From contig CAWHFX010000001.1 of NCBI GenBank assembly GCA_963828715.1, forward strand, positions 124,001-188,000: 64,000 bases of DNA, given 5' to 3'. Positions 7,792 through 16,675 of this stretch are shown here, in pieces. Made by a program: the position numbers and the translations under genes. This stretch comes from JAQGMV01 sp963828715 (GTDB lineage: Bacteria > Pseudomonadota > Gammaproteobacteria > Burkholderiales > SG8-41). Numbering within the stretch: the first letter of the stretch is position 1; each line of letters starts with the position of its first letter. The notes beneath the pieces were generated by a model. It made no database searches. It was not told where the DNA came from and was given only the letters and a program-made list of their open reading frames with translations.

Positions 7792-8595
7792 ATGACGCTC
7801 GAGATTCTCTCGCATGTACCGCAGGATGGCGGCTCGCGCCAGCCACTTCTCTTCGTTCACGGCGCGTACACCGGTGCGTGGTGCTGGGACGAGTACTTCC
7901 TGCCGTGGTTCAGCATGCGTGGTCATCCCGCGTGCGCCGTCAGCCTGCGCGGGCACGGCGCAAGCCCGTCAGGCGCAGCGCTGGATCTCGCGGGACTCGA
8001 CGATTACGTGACCGATACATTGTCAGCGGCGGCAATGTTCGAGCAACGGCCGATTCTCATCGGCCATTCGATGGGCGCGCTCGTCGTCCAACGTGCCGCC
8101 CGCAAGTGCAACGCCGCGGCCCTGGTCCTGCTCGCTCCGGTGCCGCCGCACGGCCTTGCCTCGAGCGTCTGGAGTCTTGCAAGTCGTGACCCCGCGCTCT
8201 TCTTCGCGCTCAACGCGATGCAGATTGGCGGCGGCGTGACGAACGGGATGCGTTCAGTCCGCGATTACCTCTTTTCGCAAACGCTCAGCGAGCACGACGT
8301 CACCCGTTATCTCATGCGTCTGCAGCGCGAGTCGCAGCGGGCGTTATTCGAGCTCGCGTGGCCGCAGCATCTGTGGATTGCAAGCGCCGTCGGAATTCCG
8401 ACTCTGGTTCTCGGCGCCGAAGGCGATGCGTTCTTCACCCGCGCGATGATCGAGGAGACGGCGTGGATGCATCGCGTCAGCCCCACTTTCTTTCCGGACA
8501 TGGCGCACGTCATGATGCTCGAGCCGGGATGGCGCAACGTCGCGGAACGGATCGCAGCGTGGCTGGAGAAAGTGGCGCCGGCAACGGCTATGTAG
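7792..8595 (+). CDS. Alpha/beta hydrolase
   Basis: A 267-residue serine hydrolase of lipase/esterase type. It has the oxyanion-loop segment LLFVHGAYTGAWCWDEY, a nucleophile elbow GHSMGAL (Ser ~106), an acid residue in GAEGDAFF, and a catalytic His in DMAHVMMLEP. No signal peptide is seen, so it should be cytosolic. The ATG at 7792 is chosen since an upstream frame to 7720 lies within the preceding transporter gene. Substrate unknown; the neighbours suggest nothing specific. Confidence 0.88.
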   Translation: MTLEILSHVPQDGGSRQPLLFVHGAYTGAWCWDEYFLPWFSMRGHPACAVSLRGHGASPSGAALDLAGLDDYVTDTLSAAAMFEQRPILIGHSMGALVVQRAARKCNAAALVLLAPVPPHGLASSVWSLASRDPALFFALNAMQIGGGVTNGMRSVRDYLFSQTLSEHDVTRYLMRLQRESQRALFELAWPQHLWIASAVGIPTLVLGAEGDAFFTRAMIEETAWMHRVSPTFFPDMAHVMMLEPGWRNVAERIAAWLEKVAPATAM

Positions 8596-8653
8596 AAATG
8601 CGGCTACGCCGGACGGTCGTGCGCACGTCACCCAACGGTTTCGATGCGGCGGT

Positions 8654-9739
8654 TCAGGAGCCGTTGAGTGTCTGGCGAGGAACGCTCGTCGGCTGCACGT
8701 AGCGCCAGAACCGGACAAGGCCCGACGCGGTCGAACCGGTGCTCTGAGTCGTCGGAGCCGAGGTGCGAGTTTGCTCAGACGCGCTTTGCGCTTCGCAATC
8801 GAGCTCGGCGGCCGCCGAGCTCAATGGCATGGCCGACTCGGTGGAAACCTGCGGCTCCTCTCGCGGCGCCTGCGGCAGAGCCGCCGTCGCCTCCGGTGCG
8901 GACGGCGCGCGCTGTGATTCTGTGATTTCGGCCTTTGCGGCGCTGGCGCGTTCGATACCAGCGATTAGCGCGGCACTCGGGACAGTCGGGCCGGCTGCCC
9001 CCTTCTGCGGTGTCTTGGACGGCGCGTCATCGTCCTTTTCGGGCGGTGGTGCGCCGTCGAAGATCAGGTTGCGGCGCCGCTGCAGATAGGCATCCCGCAG
9101 GAACTGGTAGCGATCGAGGGCGGCCGTGTCGAAAATGTTACTCGCGTCCAGCAACTCCGTGCGCGTGCTCACGACGCGCGTGCCGTACAGCCCATACTGA
9201 ACGCCGGTTGGATTCACGTAAAACAGGACATTCGTGAAAAGGTCGCCGACGCGTCCGACGACGTCGCGGCCGTTGCTCGGTCCGAAAAAGGGCAGCATGA
9301 TGAACGGACCATCCCGCATTCCCCAGACTCCCAGCGTCTGGCCGAAATCCTCATCGTGCTTCGCGATGCCGGCGTCCGACGCGACATCTATCAGACCGAG
9401 CAGGCCGATCGAAGAATTGATCAGGACGCGCGAAAAATCATCGAGCGCCAGCGTGAACTTCCCCTGCAACGTATTGTTTACCAGCACGACGATGTCGTTG
9501 AGGTTCGAGAAGAAATTACTGACACCCGTGCGCACCGGCGAGGGCAGAACCTGGCGATAACCCTGGGCGACGGGCTTGAGGAGGTACTTATCCAGGTTCT
9601 CGTTGAACTGGTATACGCCGCGGTTGAAAGGCTCGAACGGGTCTCGCGGATCCGTACCGGTGGCGCAACCGGCCAGGCATGTCAGAACCAGCACGATCGA
9701 AGCGGATCGTAACGTCGCTCGCCGAAAAACGATGGACAT
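8654..9739 (-). CDS. mlaA: MlaA (VacJ) outer-membrane lipoprotein
   Basis: A 361-residue lipoprotein expected to remove misplaced phospholipid from the outer leaflet of the outer membrane, handing it to MlaC. The signal peptide ends in the lipobox LAGC (Cys25). The family signature follows: DPFEPFNRGVYQFNENLDKY, then the SNFFSNLNDIV and GQTLGVWG segments. The last ~110 residues are rich in Ala, Pro, Ser and Glu, with no domain; similar tails are common in betaproteobacterial MlaA. The ATG at 9739 has AGGGAAG seven bases before it. The mlaFEDCB genes are not in this window. Confidence 0.95.
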   Translation of the reverse strand: MSIVFRRATLRSASIVLVLTCLAGCATGTDPRDPFEPFNRGVYQFNENLDKYLLKPVAQGYRQVLPSPVRTGVSNFFSNLNDIVVLVNNTLQGKFTLALDDFSRVLINSSIGLLGLIDVASDAGIAKHDEDFGQTLGVWGMRDGPFIMLPFFGPSNGRDVVGRVGDLFTNVLFYVNPTGVQYGLYGTRVVSTRTELLDASNIFDTAALDRYQFLRDAYLQRRRNLIFDGAPPPEKDDDAPSKTPQKGAAGPTVPSAALIAGIERASAAKAEITESQRAPSAPEATAALPQAPREEPQVSTESAMPLSSAAAELDCEAQSASEQTRTSAPTTQSTGSTASGLVRFWRYVQPTSVPRQTLNGS

Positions 9740-9930
9740 GATGTCTTCCCTGATCATCTTGGTATTGGCTCACCGCTCGGCGCGAGGAGGTTTCTCCATT
9801 ATATCAACCGTTTCCCTCGAGAGGTAAAATGCCCCGCATGGGTGCGCTGTCGCGCCGCGGGCGGTTTTGACGGATCTGCCCTGGATTCGGCCGATGCTCA
9901 TGCGAAACGAGCTGCAGGATGCCCGTTTGC

Positions 9931-9967
9931 TATACTGAAAAGACGACGGCGGCTTCGCCGTTTTTCT
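9931..9967 (+). promoter_or_regulatory. Extended -10 promoter and leader hairpin of the aldehyde dehydrogenase gene
   Basis: TATACT at 9931-9936 with an upstream TG gives an extended -10 element. The predicted transcript begins near 9943 and immediately folds a 6-bp hairpin, ACGGCG-GCTT-CGCCGT (9946-9961), followed by TTTT. This is either a 5' stabilising stem or a very short attenuator. The gene's own AGGAAG ribosome site lies after it. Confidence 0.45.
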
Positions 9968-9992
9968 CCTCTTATCCGGCAGGAAGACAGCC

Positions 9993-11477
9993 ATGCAACA
10001 GAAAGTTAAGCCCGCGGTGCAGTTGAAGGACATGAACCTGTTCCGGCAGCAGTGCTATATCGATGGCGCATGGGTCGATGCAGACGACAAGGCGACTCTC
10101 GCTGTTTACAACCCGGCGGATGGCCAGCAGATCGGGACTGTGCCCCGCATGGGCAAAGCCGAAACGCGCCGCGCCATCGAGACCGCGCACGCGGCATGGC
10201 CGGCGTGGCGCGCCAAGACAGCGAAGGAGCGCTCGGCGATCCTGCGCAAATGGTTCGATCTCATGATGGCGAACCAGGAAGATCTCGCGACGCTGATGAC
10301 GATCGAGCAGGGCAAGCCACTCGCCGAATCGCGTGGCGAGATCGCTTACGGCGCATCGTTCATCGAGTGGTTCGCTGAAGAAGCGAAGCGCGTCTACGGA
10401 GATACGATCCCTGCGCAGTCACCCGACCGGCGCATCGTCGTCATCAAGCAGCCGATCGGCGTGTGCGCTGCGGTGACGCCATGGAATTTCCCGAACGCGA
10501 TGATCACGCGCAAGGCCGGCCCGGCGCTCGCCGCCGGCTGCACGATGGTCATCAAGCCCGCGTCGATGACGCCGTATTCGGCGCTCGCCTTGTGTGAGCT
10601 CGCCGAGCGTGCGGGTATCCCGAAGGGCGTGCTGTCGGTCGTGACCGGATCCGCAGGGCCGATCGGAGAAGAGCTCACGACGAATCCGCTGGTGCGCAAG
10701 TTCACGTTCACCGGCTCGACCGAGATCGGCAAGCAGCTGATGGCGCAGTGCGCGAGCACCGTCAAGAAAGTCTCGCTGGAGCTCGGCGGCAATGCGCCGT
10801 TCATCGTGTTCGACGACGCCGATCTCGATTCGGCGGTGGAAGGCGCGACTCGCGTCCAAGTTCCGCAACACGGGTCAGACCTGTGTGTGCGCGAACCGGC
10901 TGTTCGTGCAGGATGGCGTCTACGACGCGTTCGCGAAGAAATTCGCGCAGAAGGTGGGCGAGCTCAAGGTCGGTAACGGTCTCGAAGAAGGCGTGGCGCA
11001 GGGTCCGCTGATCGATATGAAAGCGGTCGAAAAGGTGGAAGAGCACATCACCGACGCGCTGAACCATGGTGCACGCGTCATAACGGGCGGCAAGCGCCAC
11101 GAGAAGGGCGGACAGTATCTTCTACCCGACGGTGCTCGCCGACGTGAAGACCGACATGAAAATCACGCACGAGGAGACGTTCGGCCCGGTCGCGCCGCTT
11201 TACCGCTTCAAGACGGAGCAGGAGCTCATCAGCGCTCGCCAACGACACGGAATACGGCCTGGCGGCGTACTTCTACAGCCGCGACATCGGGCGCATCTGG
11301 CGCGTGGCGGAAGGAATCGAGTCCGGCATCGTCGGCATCAACGTCGGCATCATCTCGACCGAAGTAGCGCCATTCGGCGGCGTCAAGGAATCCGGCATCG
11401 GCCGCGAGGGCTCGAAGTACGGCATGGAGGAGTTTCTCGAAGTGAAGTACCTCTGTCTCGGAGACATAACCAAGTAA
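9993..11477 (+). pseudogene. gabD: Succinate-semialdehyde/aldehyde dehydrogenase with three +1 frameshifts
   Basis: Read through its frame changes this is a 493-residue NAD(P)-dependent aldehyde dehydrogenase of the GabD type, oxidising succinate semialdehyde or a similar aldehyde. Visible are the cofactor-site segment GVCAAVTPWNFPNAMITRK, the general base Glu in LELGGNAPF, and the catalytic Cys in NTGQTCVCANR. Three extra bases break the frame: A near 10848 (after VEGA), C near 11119 (after GGQY) and A near 11231 (before ALANDTEYGL). Together they restore the first frame, which ends at TAA 11475-11477. All flanking residues are perfectly conserved, so the damage is very recent or is sequence error. 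AGGAAG precedes the ATG. Confidence 0.85.
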
Positions 11478-11604
11478 CCGGGGCGACGCGACCTAGCAGC
11501 CAAGTGCGCATGACCGATGATCGGATCGACCTGATGGTTGGCTGGTCACTCGTGATCGGTCATGCGCCGCTGGTCGCCGCTCACGGGTCACCGGTCACTC
11601 TTCT

Positions 11605-12009
11605 GTGATTCATCTCCTCGGACTCGATCACATTGTGCTACGCGTGCAGGACGCGCCGCGCATGACTCGCTTCTACTGCGACGTACTGGGCTGCCTGCTC
11701 GAACGCGCGCGTCAGGACATCGGCCTCATTCAGTTGCGTGCCGGCCAATCGCTGATCGATCTCGTGCCGATCGACGGCGAGCTCGGGAAGAAAGGCGGGG
11801 CGGCGCCGGGACGCGAAGGTCGCAACGTCGATCATTTCTGCCTCCGCGTCGAACCGTTCGATCAGCTTGCGGTGATCGCGCATCTGATCAAGCATGGAGT
11901 CGTTCCGGGCGAGACGCGGCAGCGCTATGGAGCCGATGGATATGGCCCGTCGATCTATATTACCGACCCGGAAGGCAATGTCGTCGAGTTGAAGGGCCCA
12001 CCTAGTTAG
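11605..12009 (+). CDS. VOC (glyoxalase-like) family protein
   Basis: A 134-residue vicinal-oxygen-chelate protein. It opens with GLDHIVLRVQDAPRMTRFY (His9 likely a metal ligand), has the mid segment NVDHFCLRVEPF with a second His, and ends with ITDPEGNVVELKG, whose Glu completes the site. It starts with GTG at 11605; there is no alternative ATG in frame that keeps the first beta strand. It is unrelated in sequence detail to the VOC gene at 5.5 kb. The 127 bases before it carry a 10-bp inverted repeat (11509-11518 with 11555-11564) of unknown role. Confidence 0.83.
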   Translation: MIHLLGLDHIVLRVQDAPRMTRFYCDVLGCLLERARQDIGLIQLRAGQSLIDLVPIDGELGKKGGAAPGREGRNVDHFCLRVEPFDQLAVIAHLIKHGVVPGETRQRYGADGYGPSIYITDPEGNVVELKGPPS

Positions 12010-12023
12010 AACCACCCTTGTAT

Positions 12024-12097
12024 CGGTGAGCGGCGCGCCTGGGACAGGCTGTCGCCGCGAACGAAGCCCTCAAGCGCTAGTTAGAACTCACGTCCGA
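12024..12097 (+). repeat. Repeat family B, copy 1
   Basis: A ~75-bp intergenic repeat. Its first 42 bases (12024-12065) are identical to the reverse complement of 21106-21147, and the tail (agcgct, then gttagaactcacgtccga) is also shared with the 21-kb copy. It has internal dyads: GCGGCG...CGCCGC enclosing CCTG-gga-CAGG, and GACAG-g-CTGTC. It marks the left end of the 12-21 kb catabolic block. Confidence 0.8.
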
Positions 12098-12120
12098 TCC
12101 TGCGAGACTTGAGAAGACGG

Positions 12121-12156
12121 AAAGCGGCGCGCATCGGACAGTCTGTCGCCGCGAAC
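12121..12156 (+). repeat. Repeat family B, diverged partial copy 2
   Basis: A second, diverged copy of the core only, in the same orientation as copy 1 and 24 bases after it (AGCGGCGCGC, then GACAGTCTGTCGCCGCGAAC). The GACAG-t-CTGTC dyad is kept although the flanking bases have changed, which suggests that the structure matters or that the two arose by duplication. Confidence 0.65.
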
Positions 12157-12185
12157 CCAAAGGCCGGCCTCGCACTGTGGCTGAC

Positions 12186-13244
12186 TCACCCGATCTGTTC
12201 CGCGACATGCTTGGCAAACGCCTTCGTCCCGAGCGTGCCGCCCAGGTCCGGCGTGCGCGTTGCGGGTGACTGCAGGGCACGATCGATCGTGGATTCGATT
12301 GCGCGCGCAGCCTCGTCGAATTCGCTCTTCTTGTGGCGCTCGGCCAGCCAGCCGAGCAGCATGGCGGCCGAAAGAAGCAGGGATGTCGGATTCGCTTTGT
12401 CCTGACCTGCTATGTCAGGCGCCGAGCCGTGCTGTGCCTGCGCGCAGCACGCGTCGTCACCGGCCATCACCGAGCCAGCGAGACCGAGGCTGCCGGAAAT
12501 TTCCGATGCTTCGTCCGACAGGATGTCTCCGAACATGTTGCCGGTGACGATGCAGTCGAATTGCGACGGATCGCGCACGAGCAGGGCCGCCATGGCATCG
12601 ACGATCTTCTCGTCGAGCTGAACGTCCGGAAACGCCTGAGCGACCTTACGCACTTCGCGGAGAAAGAGTCCGTCCGAGATATGCAGCACGTTCGCCTTAT
12701 GCACGGCCGTCACTTTCTTGCGGCGCTTCCTTGCCCATTCGAACGCAACGCGTGAAATGCGGTGACATTGCCGCGCCGTGACTTTGCGCACCGCGAGCGC
12801 AACGTCTTCGGTCGGCATGAACTCGCCGCGGCCGCTGAACATGTTGCGATCCGCGTAAAAGCCTTCGGTGCACTCGCGGAAAATGACGAGATCCACGGGC
12901 TTCCCGGTAAGCCCGACGCCCATGCGCGACTTCGCGGGCCTGATATTCGCGAACAGATCGAGCTTCACGCGAAACTCGCCCGACGGATTGATGCCGCCCT
13001 GCTCGCGTGGCGGATACTGAAGGTGATCGACGGGCCCGAGGATGATGCCGGGCGCGTTGCGTGCGGCCTCCATAACGTCGTCCGGCAGGGTTGAGCCACG
13101 CTTCTTCAGCGCCGTGAGCCCCATCTCCTGCATGTCCCACTCGAGACCCAGCTGGTACTTCTGATTGACGCGATCGAGCACCGCGAGTGTGGCCGAGGTG
13201 ATTTCCGGCCCGATACCGTCGCCCGGCAGAACAAGAATTTTCAT
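12186..13244 (-). CDS. Isocitrate/isopropylmalate dehydrogenase-family enzyme
   Basis: A 352-residue metal-dependent beta-decarboxylating dehydrogenase. It opens with ILVLPGDGIGPEI, carries the substrate-phosphate/arginine region (FRECTEGFYADR), the Lys/Asp catalytic stretch (VTAVHKANVL, then DCIVTGNMFGDILSDEAS) and the nucleotide loop HGSAPDIAGQDKANP. The loop between the last two is unusual: it reads MAGDDACCAQAQ where LeuB has an FEPVHGS-type approach, so the substrate is probably not 3-isopropylmalate. It is the last gene of a leftward operon with MmgE/PrpD, PdxA-like, two TctC and dodecin genes. I infer oxidation of a substituted malate or isocitrate made by its neighbours. True LeuB or tartrate dehydrogenase are less likely. 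Confidence 0.85.
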   Translation of the reverse strand: MKILVLPGDGIGPEITSATLAVLDRVNQKYQLGLEWDMQEMGLTALKKRGSTLPDDVMEAARNAPGIILGPVDHLQYPPREQGGINPSGEFRVKLDLFANIRPAKSRMGVGLTGKPVDLVIFRECTEGFYADRNMFSGRGEFMPTEDVALAVRKVTARQCHRISRVAFEWARKRRKKVTAVHKANVLHISDGLFLREVRKVAQAFPDVQLDEKIVDAMAALLVRDPSQFDCIVTGNMFGDILSDEASEISGSLGLAGSVMAGDDACCAQAQHGSAPDIAGQDKANPTSLLLSAAMLLGWLAERHKKSEFDEAARAIESTIDRALQSPATRTPDLGGTLGTKAFAKHVAEQIG

Positions 13245-13275
13245 GACGACAACGCCTCCCGAAATGGCACAGAGC

Positions 13276-13297
13276 CGCGCCGCCCATCCGCGGCGCG
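13276..13297 (-). terminator. Hairpin between dodecin and dehydrogenase genes
   Basis: Perfect 8-bp GC stem (CGCGCCGC/GCGGCGCG, six-base loop) just after the dodecin stop. There is no U run, so it may be an operon-internal stabilising stem or a processing site rather than a full terminator. Confidence 0.3.
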
Positions 13298-13305
13298 TGA
13301 TGCTT

Positions 13306-13515
13306 TCATTCTTCGAGCGTGAAGCCGACCTTGATCGTGACCTGCCAATGGGCCACTTTGCCGTCTTCGATGTGACCGCGTGTTTCGATCACGTTGAACC
13401 AGTGCATGTTGCGGATCGTCTTCGATGCGCGTGTGATCGCCGTCTGGACTGCGTCCTCGATGCTGCTCGTGGACGAGCCGGTGAGCTCGAGGTGCTTGTA
13501 GACATGATCTGACAT
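13306..13515 (-). CDS. Dodecin (flavin-storage protein)
   Basis: A 69-residue dodecin, which forms a hollow dodecamer that stores riboflavin or FMN/FAD. The sequence is a textbook match: HVYKHLELTGSSTSSIEDAV, then HWFNVIETRGHIEDG and the closing VTIKVGFTLEE; the Trp of HWF is the flavin-stacking residue. The ATG at 13515 has AAAGGA before it; a longer frame to 13539 has none. It lies between a TctC gene (26 bases) and the IPMDH-like gene inside one leftward operon, so flavin buffering may serve flavin-linked steps of that pathway. Confidence 0.92.
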   Translation of the reverse strand: MSDHVYKHLELTGSSTSSIEDAVQTAITRASKTIRNMHWFNVIETRGHIEDGKVAHWQVTIKVGFTLEE

Positions 13516-13541
13516 GAATGGTCCTTTCGAGAGCGCCATGT

Positions 13542-14528
13542 TTATTCAACCTTGATGTTCGACTTGACGATGATCGGGGTCCACTTCTTCTGTTCGGCCT
13601 GAATGAAATGGCCGAAGTCGGCGGGCGTGCTGGGTGCCGGCTCGATACCGTTGTCCCGCAGGAACGAGACCACTTCGGGCGCCTTCAAGGCGTTGTTGAT
13701 CTCGTGGTTCAGACGCTCAATCACCGCTGCCGGCGTGGCGGCGGGGGCGAGCATGCCGTACCAGTTCGTCGCGGCATAGCCTTTCACGCCTGACTCATCC
13801 ACCGTCGGCACATTCGGAAGCGCATCCGAACGTTTTGCGCCGGTCACCGCGATCGGTCGTATCCGCCCGGAGCGCACGTGCGGAACGGCTGTCGAGATCA
13901 CGGCGAAGAACGATGGCACTTGCCCGCCTATCAGGTCGGTGACCGCGGGGCCACCGCCTTTGTAGGGCACGTGTGTCATGTGCACGCCGGTCATCGATTC
14001 GAGAAGCACGGCTGCGAGGTGGCCGGGACTGCCGTTACCGGAGCTCGCGTACAGCATCTCGCCGGGTTTGGCTTTCGCCAATGCGAGATAGTCCTTCAAC
14101 GACTTCGCCGGCAGGGAGGGCGTGACGACGATGATGTTCTGCAGCGACACGACCGAACCTATCGGTGCGAAGTCCTTCTGCACGTTGTAAGGCACTTTCG
14201 TGATCGCAGGGCTGATGACGAGTGTGCCGATATGTCCGAACCCGATCGTGTGACCGTCCGGCTCGGCGCGCATGATGATCTCGTTCGAGATGACGCCATT
14301 CGCACCCGGCCGGTTGTCGACGATGACCTGGCGGCCCAGGTTCTGACTCATCTTCGGCGCGATCTGACGTGCGACGAGATCGGTCGCGCCACCGGGCGGG
14401 AAGCCGACGATGAGCCGCACCGGCTTGCTCGGCGCCCACTCCGCAGAATGAGCGGTGACGGACATGAGGAGCACGCACGCCATGGATGACATGCGCAGGG
14501 ACACGCGAGATGAAAGAGGCTGAGTCAT
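13542..14528 (-). CDS. TctC/Bug-type periplasmic solute receptor (1)
   Basis: A 328-residue exported substrate-binding protein of the tripartite tricarboxylate transporter family. After a signal peptide (~residues 1-29, ending VTAHSAEW) come the family marks KPVRLIVGFPPGGATD, VIVDNRPGANGV, the carboxylate-binding MTHVPYKGGGPAV and VPTVDESGVKGY. The ligand is probably a carboxylate, but these receptors are too varied to predict it. No TctA/TctB membrane genes are in the window. It follows a second receptor gene by 15 bases; the two share only family-level similarity, so they probably bind different or related compounds of the same pathway. No ribosome site is obvious at the first ATG. Confidence 0.93.
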   Translation of the reverse strand: MTQPLSSRVSLRMSSMACVLLMSVTAHSAEWAPSKPVRLIVGFPPGGATDLVARQIAPKMSQNLGRQVIVDNRPGANGVISNEIIMRAEPDGHTIGFGHIGTLVISPAITKVPYNVQKDFAPIGSVVSLQNIIVVTPSLPAKSLKDYLALAKAKPGEMLYASSGNGSPGHLAAVLLESMTGVHMTHVPYKGGGPAVTDLIGGQVPSFFAVISTAVPHVRSGRIRPIAVTGAKRSDALPNVPTVDESGVKGYAATNWYGMLAPAATPAAVIERLNHEINNALKAPEVVSFLRDNGIEPAPSTPADFGHFIQAEQKKWTPIIVKSNIKVE

Positions 14529-14543
14529 GCGATCACTTGACGG

Positions 14544-15518
14544 TCATTCCGGTTTTGCGCCCGAAGCCTTGACGACCTTCGCCCATTTCCCGGTCTCCGA
14601 TTTGATGTACGCGCCGAACGCTTCGGGTGTGCTGGGCGCCGGGTCGAGCCCCTGCTTGAACAGCAGCTCGCTCACGTCCGGCAGCTTGAGAACGGCCGTG
14701 AATTCACGGTTGAGTCGATCGATGATGGGCCGTGGCGTCTTTGCCGGCACGACAACGCCATACCAGTTATTGGCCTCGAACCCCTTGAGACCGGACTCCG
14801 AAATCGTCGGGATATCCGGAACGACTTTGGAACGATTGGCCGTTGTCACGGCGAGTGCGCGGATCTTGCCGGACTGGATGTGCGGAATCGCGCTTGCCGC
14901 AGTGGCGAAAATCAGATTGATCTGCCCGCCGAGTAGATCTGTCATCGCCGGGCCGCCGCCCTTGTAAGGAACGTGCGTGATCTTCGTGCCCGCCATCACG
15001 TTGAAGAGCTCGAGCGCGAGATGACCGGCCCCGCCGATGCCGGACGAGCCGCCGTTCAGGGATTTTGTTTTAGCGAGCGCGATCAGCTCTTTCACATTCT
15101 TCGCCGGCAGCGACGGATGCACGACCAGTATGTTGGTCGAGTCCACTGCACGCGTGACGGGCGCGAGATCCGTGAGCGGATCGAATGGCAGGTTCCCGTA
15201 AAGGCTCGGATTGATCGAGAGCGCGGCGATCGTCCCCATCAGGATCGTGTAGCCGTCCGCCGGTGATTTCACCGTGAGCTCGGTCGCGATGTTTCCGGCC
15301 GCTCCGGGCCGGTTGTCGACGATGACCTGCTGACCGAGACGTTCGCCGAGCTTCGGCGTGAGCGCACGCGCAGTCGTGTCGGTGCCGCCGCCGGGCGCGA
15401 ATCCGACCAGCATGCGAATCGGTTTGGTGGGGTACTCGCCGTCTGCGGCTCGAACGGTTGCAGACGCGCTCGCAAGCAGGGCGACGAACGCGGTCGTCAC
15501 GGGTTTCCAGGCAGGCAT
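14544..15518 (-). CDS. TctC/Bug-type periplasmic solute receptor (2)
   Basis: A 324-residue receptor of the same family. The signal peptide runs to about residue 24 (SATVRAAD); marks are KPIRMLVGFAPGGGTD, VIVDNRPGAAGNI, THVPYKGGGPAMTDLLGG and IPTISESGLKGF. A GAGGAGAG ribosome site lies close before the ATG. It sits between the PdxA-like gene (21 bases upstream) and receptor 1 (15 bases downstream) in a tight operon, which ties uptake directly to the PdxA-like and IPMDH-like dehydrogenases. Confidence 0.94.
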   Translation of the reverse strand: MPAWKPVTTAFVALLASASATVRAADGEYPTKPIRMLVGFAPGGGTDTTARALTPKLGERLGQQVIVDNRPGAAGNIATELTVKSPADGYTILMGTIAALSINPSLYGNLPFDPLTDLAPVTRAVDSTNILVVHPSLPAKNVKELIALAKTKSLNGGSSGIGGAGHLALELFNVMAGTKITHVPYKGGGPAMTDLLGGQINLIFATAASAIPHIQSGKIRALAVTTANRSKVVPDIPTISESGLKGFEANNWYGVVVPAKTPRPIIDRLNREFTAVLKLPDVSELLFKQGLDPAPSTPEAFGAYIKSETGKWAKVVKASGAKPE

Positions 15519-15539
15519 GGGTCTCTCCTCGGGTTGTTA

Positions 15540-16574
15540 TCAAACAGCCTTGGCCGTTTCGGCCTCGGGTATAGCCATTCGCGCCGCGGCGAGTGTTGCC
15601 GCCAGACGCAGCGCATGTTCCATCGCCCCCGGATCGGCACACCCCTGCCCGACGATATCGAACGCGGTCCCGTGAGCGGGCGTAGTGAATACGGTTTTCA
15701 GTCCGGCCGTCACGGTCACACCCTTGTTGAAGCCGAGCAGCTTGGTCGCGATCTGACCCTGGTCGTGATACATCATGACGACGCCGTCGAACTCGCCGCG
15801 AAGCGCCTTGATGAAGATCACGTCGGACGAGATCGGACCGGTGCAGTCGATGCCATCCCCACGCAGTTTCTCGACCGTGGGGCGGATGATCCGGATTTCC
15901 TCGTCGCCGAACAATCCGTTCTCGCCGCTGTGCGGGTTCAGAGCCGCTATGCCGATCCGTGGCTGCGCCTGCCCCGTCGCCTGCAATGTCTGCTTCGCGA
16001 GATGGACCGCGGCAGTGATGCGTTCGGGCGTGATGAGATCGAGCGCCGCACGCAGCGAAACATGCGAGGTGACTCGGAACGTGCTGAACTCCTTGATCAC
16101 GTTCATCTCGCCGAAGAAGCCGCTATGCCCGGTGAGATGCGCGAACATCTGGTGTTCGTCCAGAAACTTCCAGCCGCCCTGGTGCAGGGCGCCTTTGTTG
16201 AGCGGCGCGAAGGTCACGCCATCCAGCTTTCCTGCGAGCGCCCATTCGATCATCTGCTTGAGCGTGTCGCCGGTAACGCGTCCGGAGTCGGGCGACACCG
16301 CGCCGCGTCTGAAACGCGCCGGGTCGAGATTGCCGAGGTCGACCAGGGCGATATCGTCGCGCGGGAAGCGCACCCGGTCGATGCTTTCGTAGGTGCTGTA
16401 AGGCAGAGCCACGCCGGCATCCCGGATGCCGAGCTCCAGCACGCGTGCGTCACCGGTCACGACGATGTTAGCGACATCGCGGAGCTTGCCCGAGGCGAGC
16501 ACTTTCGCTGCGATTTCGGGGCCGATGCCGGTCACGTCGCCGAGCATCAGGCCGATGGTAGGAAGTCTCGCCAT
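15540..16574 (-). CDS. PdxA-family 4-phospho/2-hydroxyacid dehydrogenase
   Basis: A 344-residue metal-dependent NAD dehydrogenase of the PdxA family (4-hydroxythreonine-4-phosphate dehydrogenase fold). It starts PTIGLMLGDVTGIGPEIAAK; metal-site histidines are expected in LTGHSGFFGE, MMYHDQGQ and TTPAHGTAFDI, all present. Vitamin-B6 PdxA is normally encoded near ksgA and surA; this copy sits in an operon with solute receptors, as the PdxA2-type enzymes of sugar-acid and aromatic degradation do. I therefore infer a catabolic, oxidative-decarboxylating role rather than B6 synthesis. The upstream MmgE/PrpD gene is 101 bases away on the same strand. Confidence 0.87.
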   Translation of the reverse strand: MARLPTIGLMLGDVTGIGPEIAAKVLASGKLRDVANIVVTGDARVLELGIRDAGVALPYSTYESIDRVRFPRDDIALVDLGNLDPARFRRGAVSPDSGRVTGDTLKQMIEWALAGKLDGVTFAPLNKGALHQGGWKFLDEHQMFAHLTGHSGFFGEMNVIKEFSTFRVTSHVSLRAALDLITPERITAAVHLAKQTLQATGQAQPRIGIAALNPHSGENGLFGDEEIRIIRPTVEKLRGDGIDCTGPISSDVIFIKALRGEFDGVVMMYHDQGQIATKLLGFNKGVTVTAGLKTVFTTPAHGTAFDIVGQGCADPGAMEHALRLAATLAAARMAIPEAETAKAV

Positions 16575-16675
16575 TCGTTATCCCGGAGAAAGTCGAAAAG
16601 TGGAAAGAGTGGTGAGCGACCGGTCGGGTCATCGCACCGCCGGCAACATTCAGGCCTGACCGCGTGTCTCGCTTG

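Noticed and set aside
10848..11231. Programmed frameshifting as an explanation for the aldehyde dehydrogenase.
   Set aside because: Three separate +1 events in one metabolic gene without slippery sites or stimulatory structures is not plausible.
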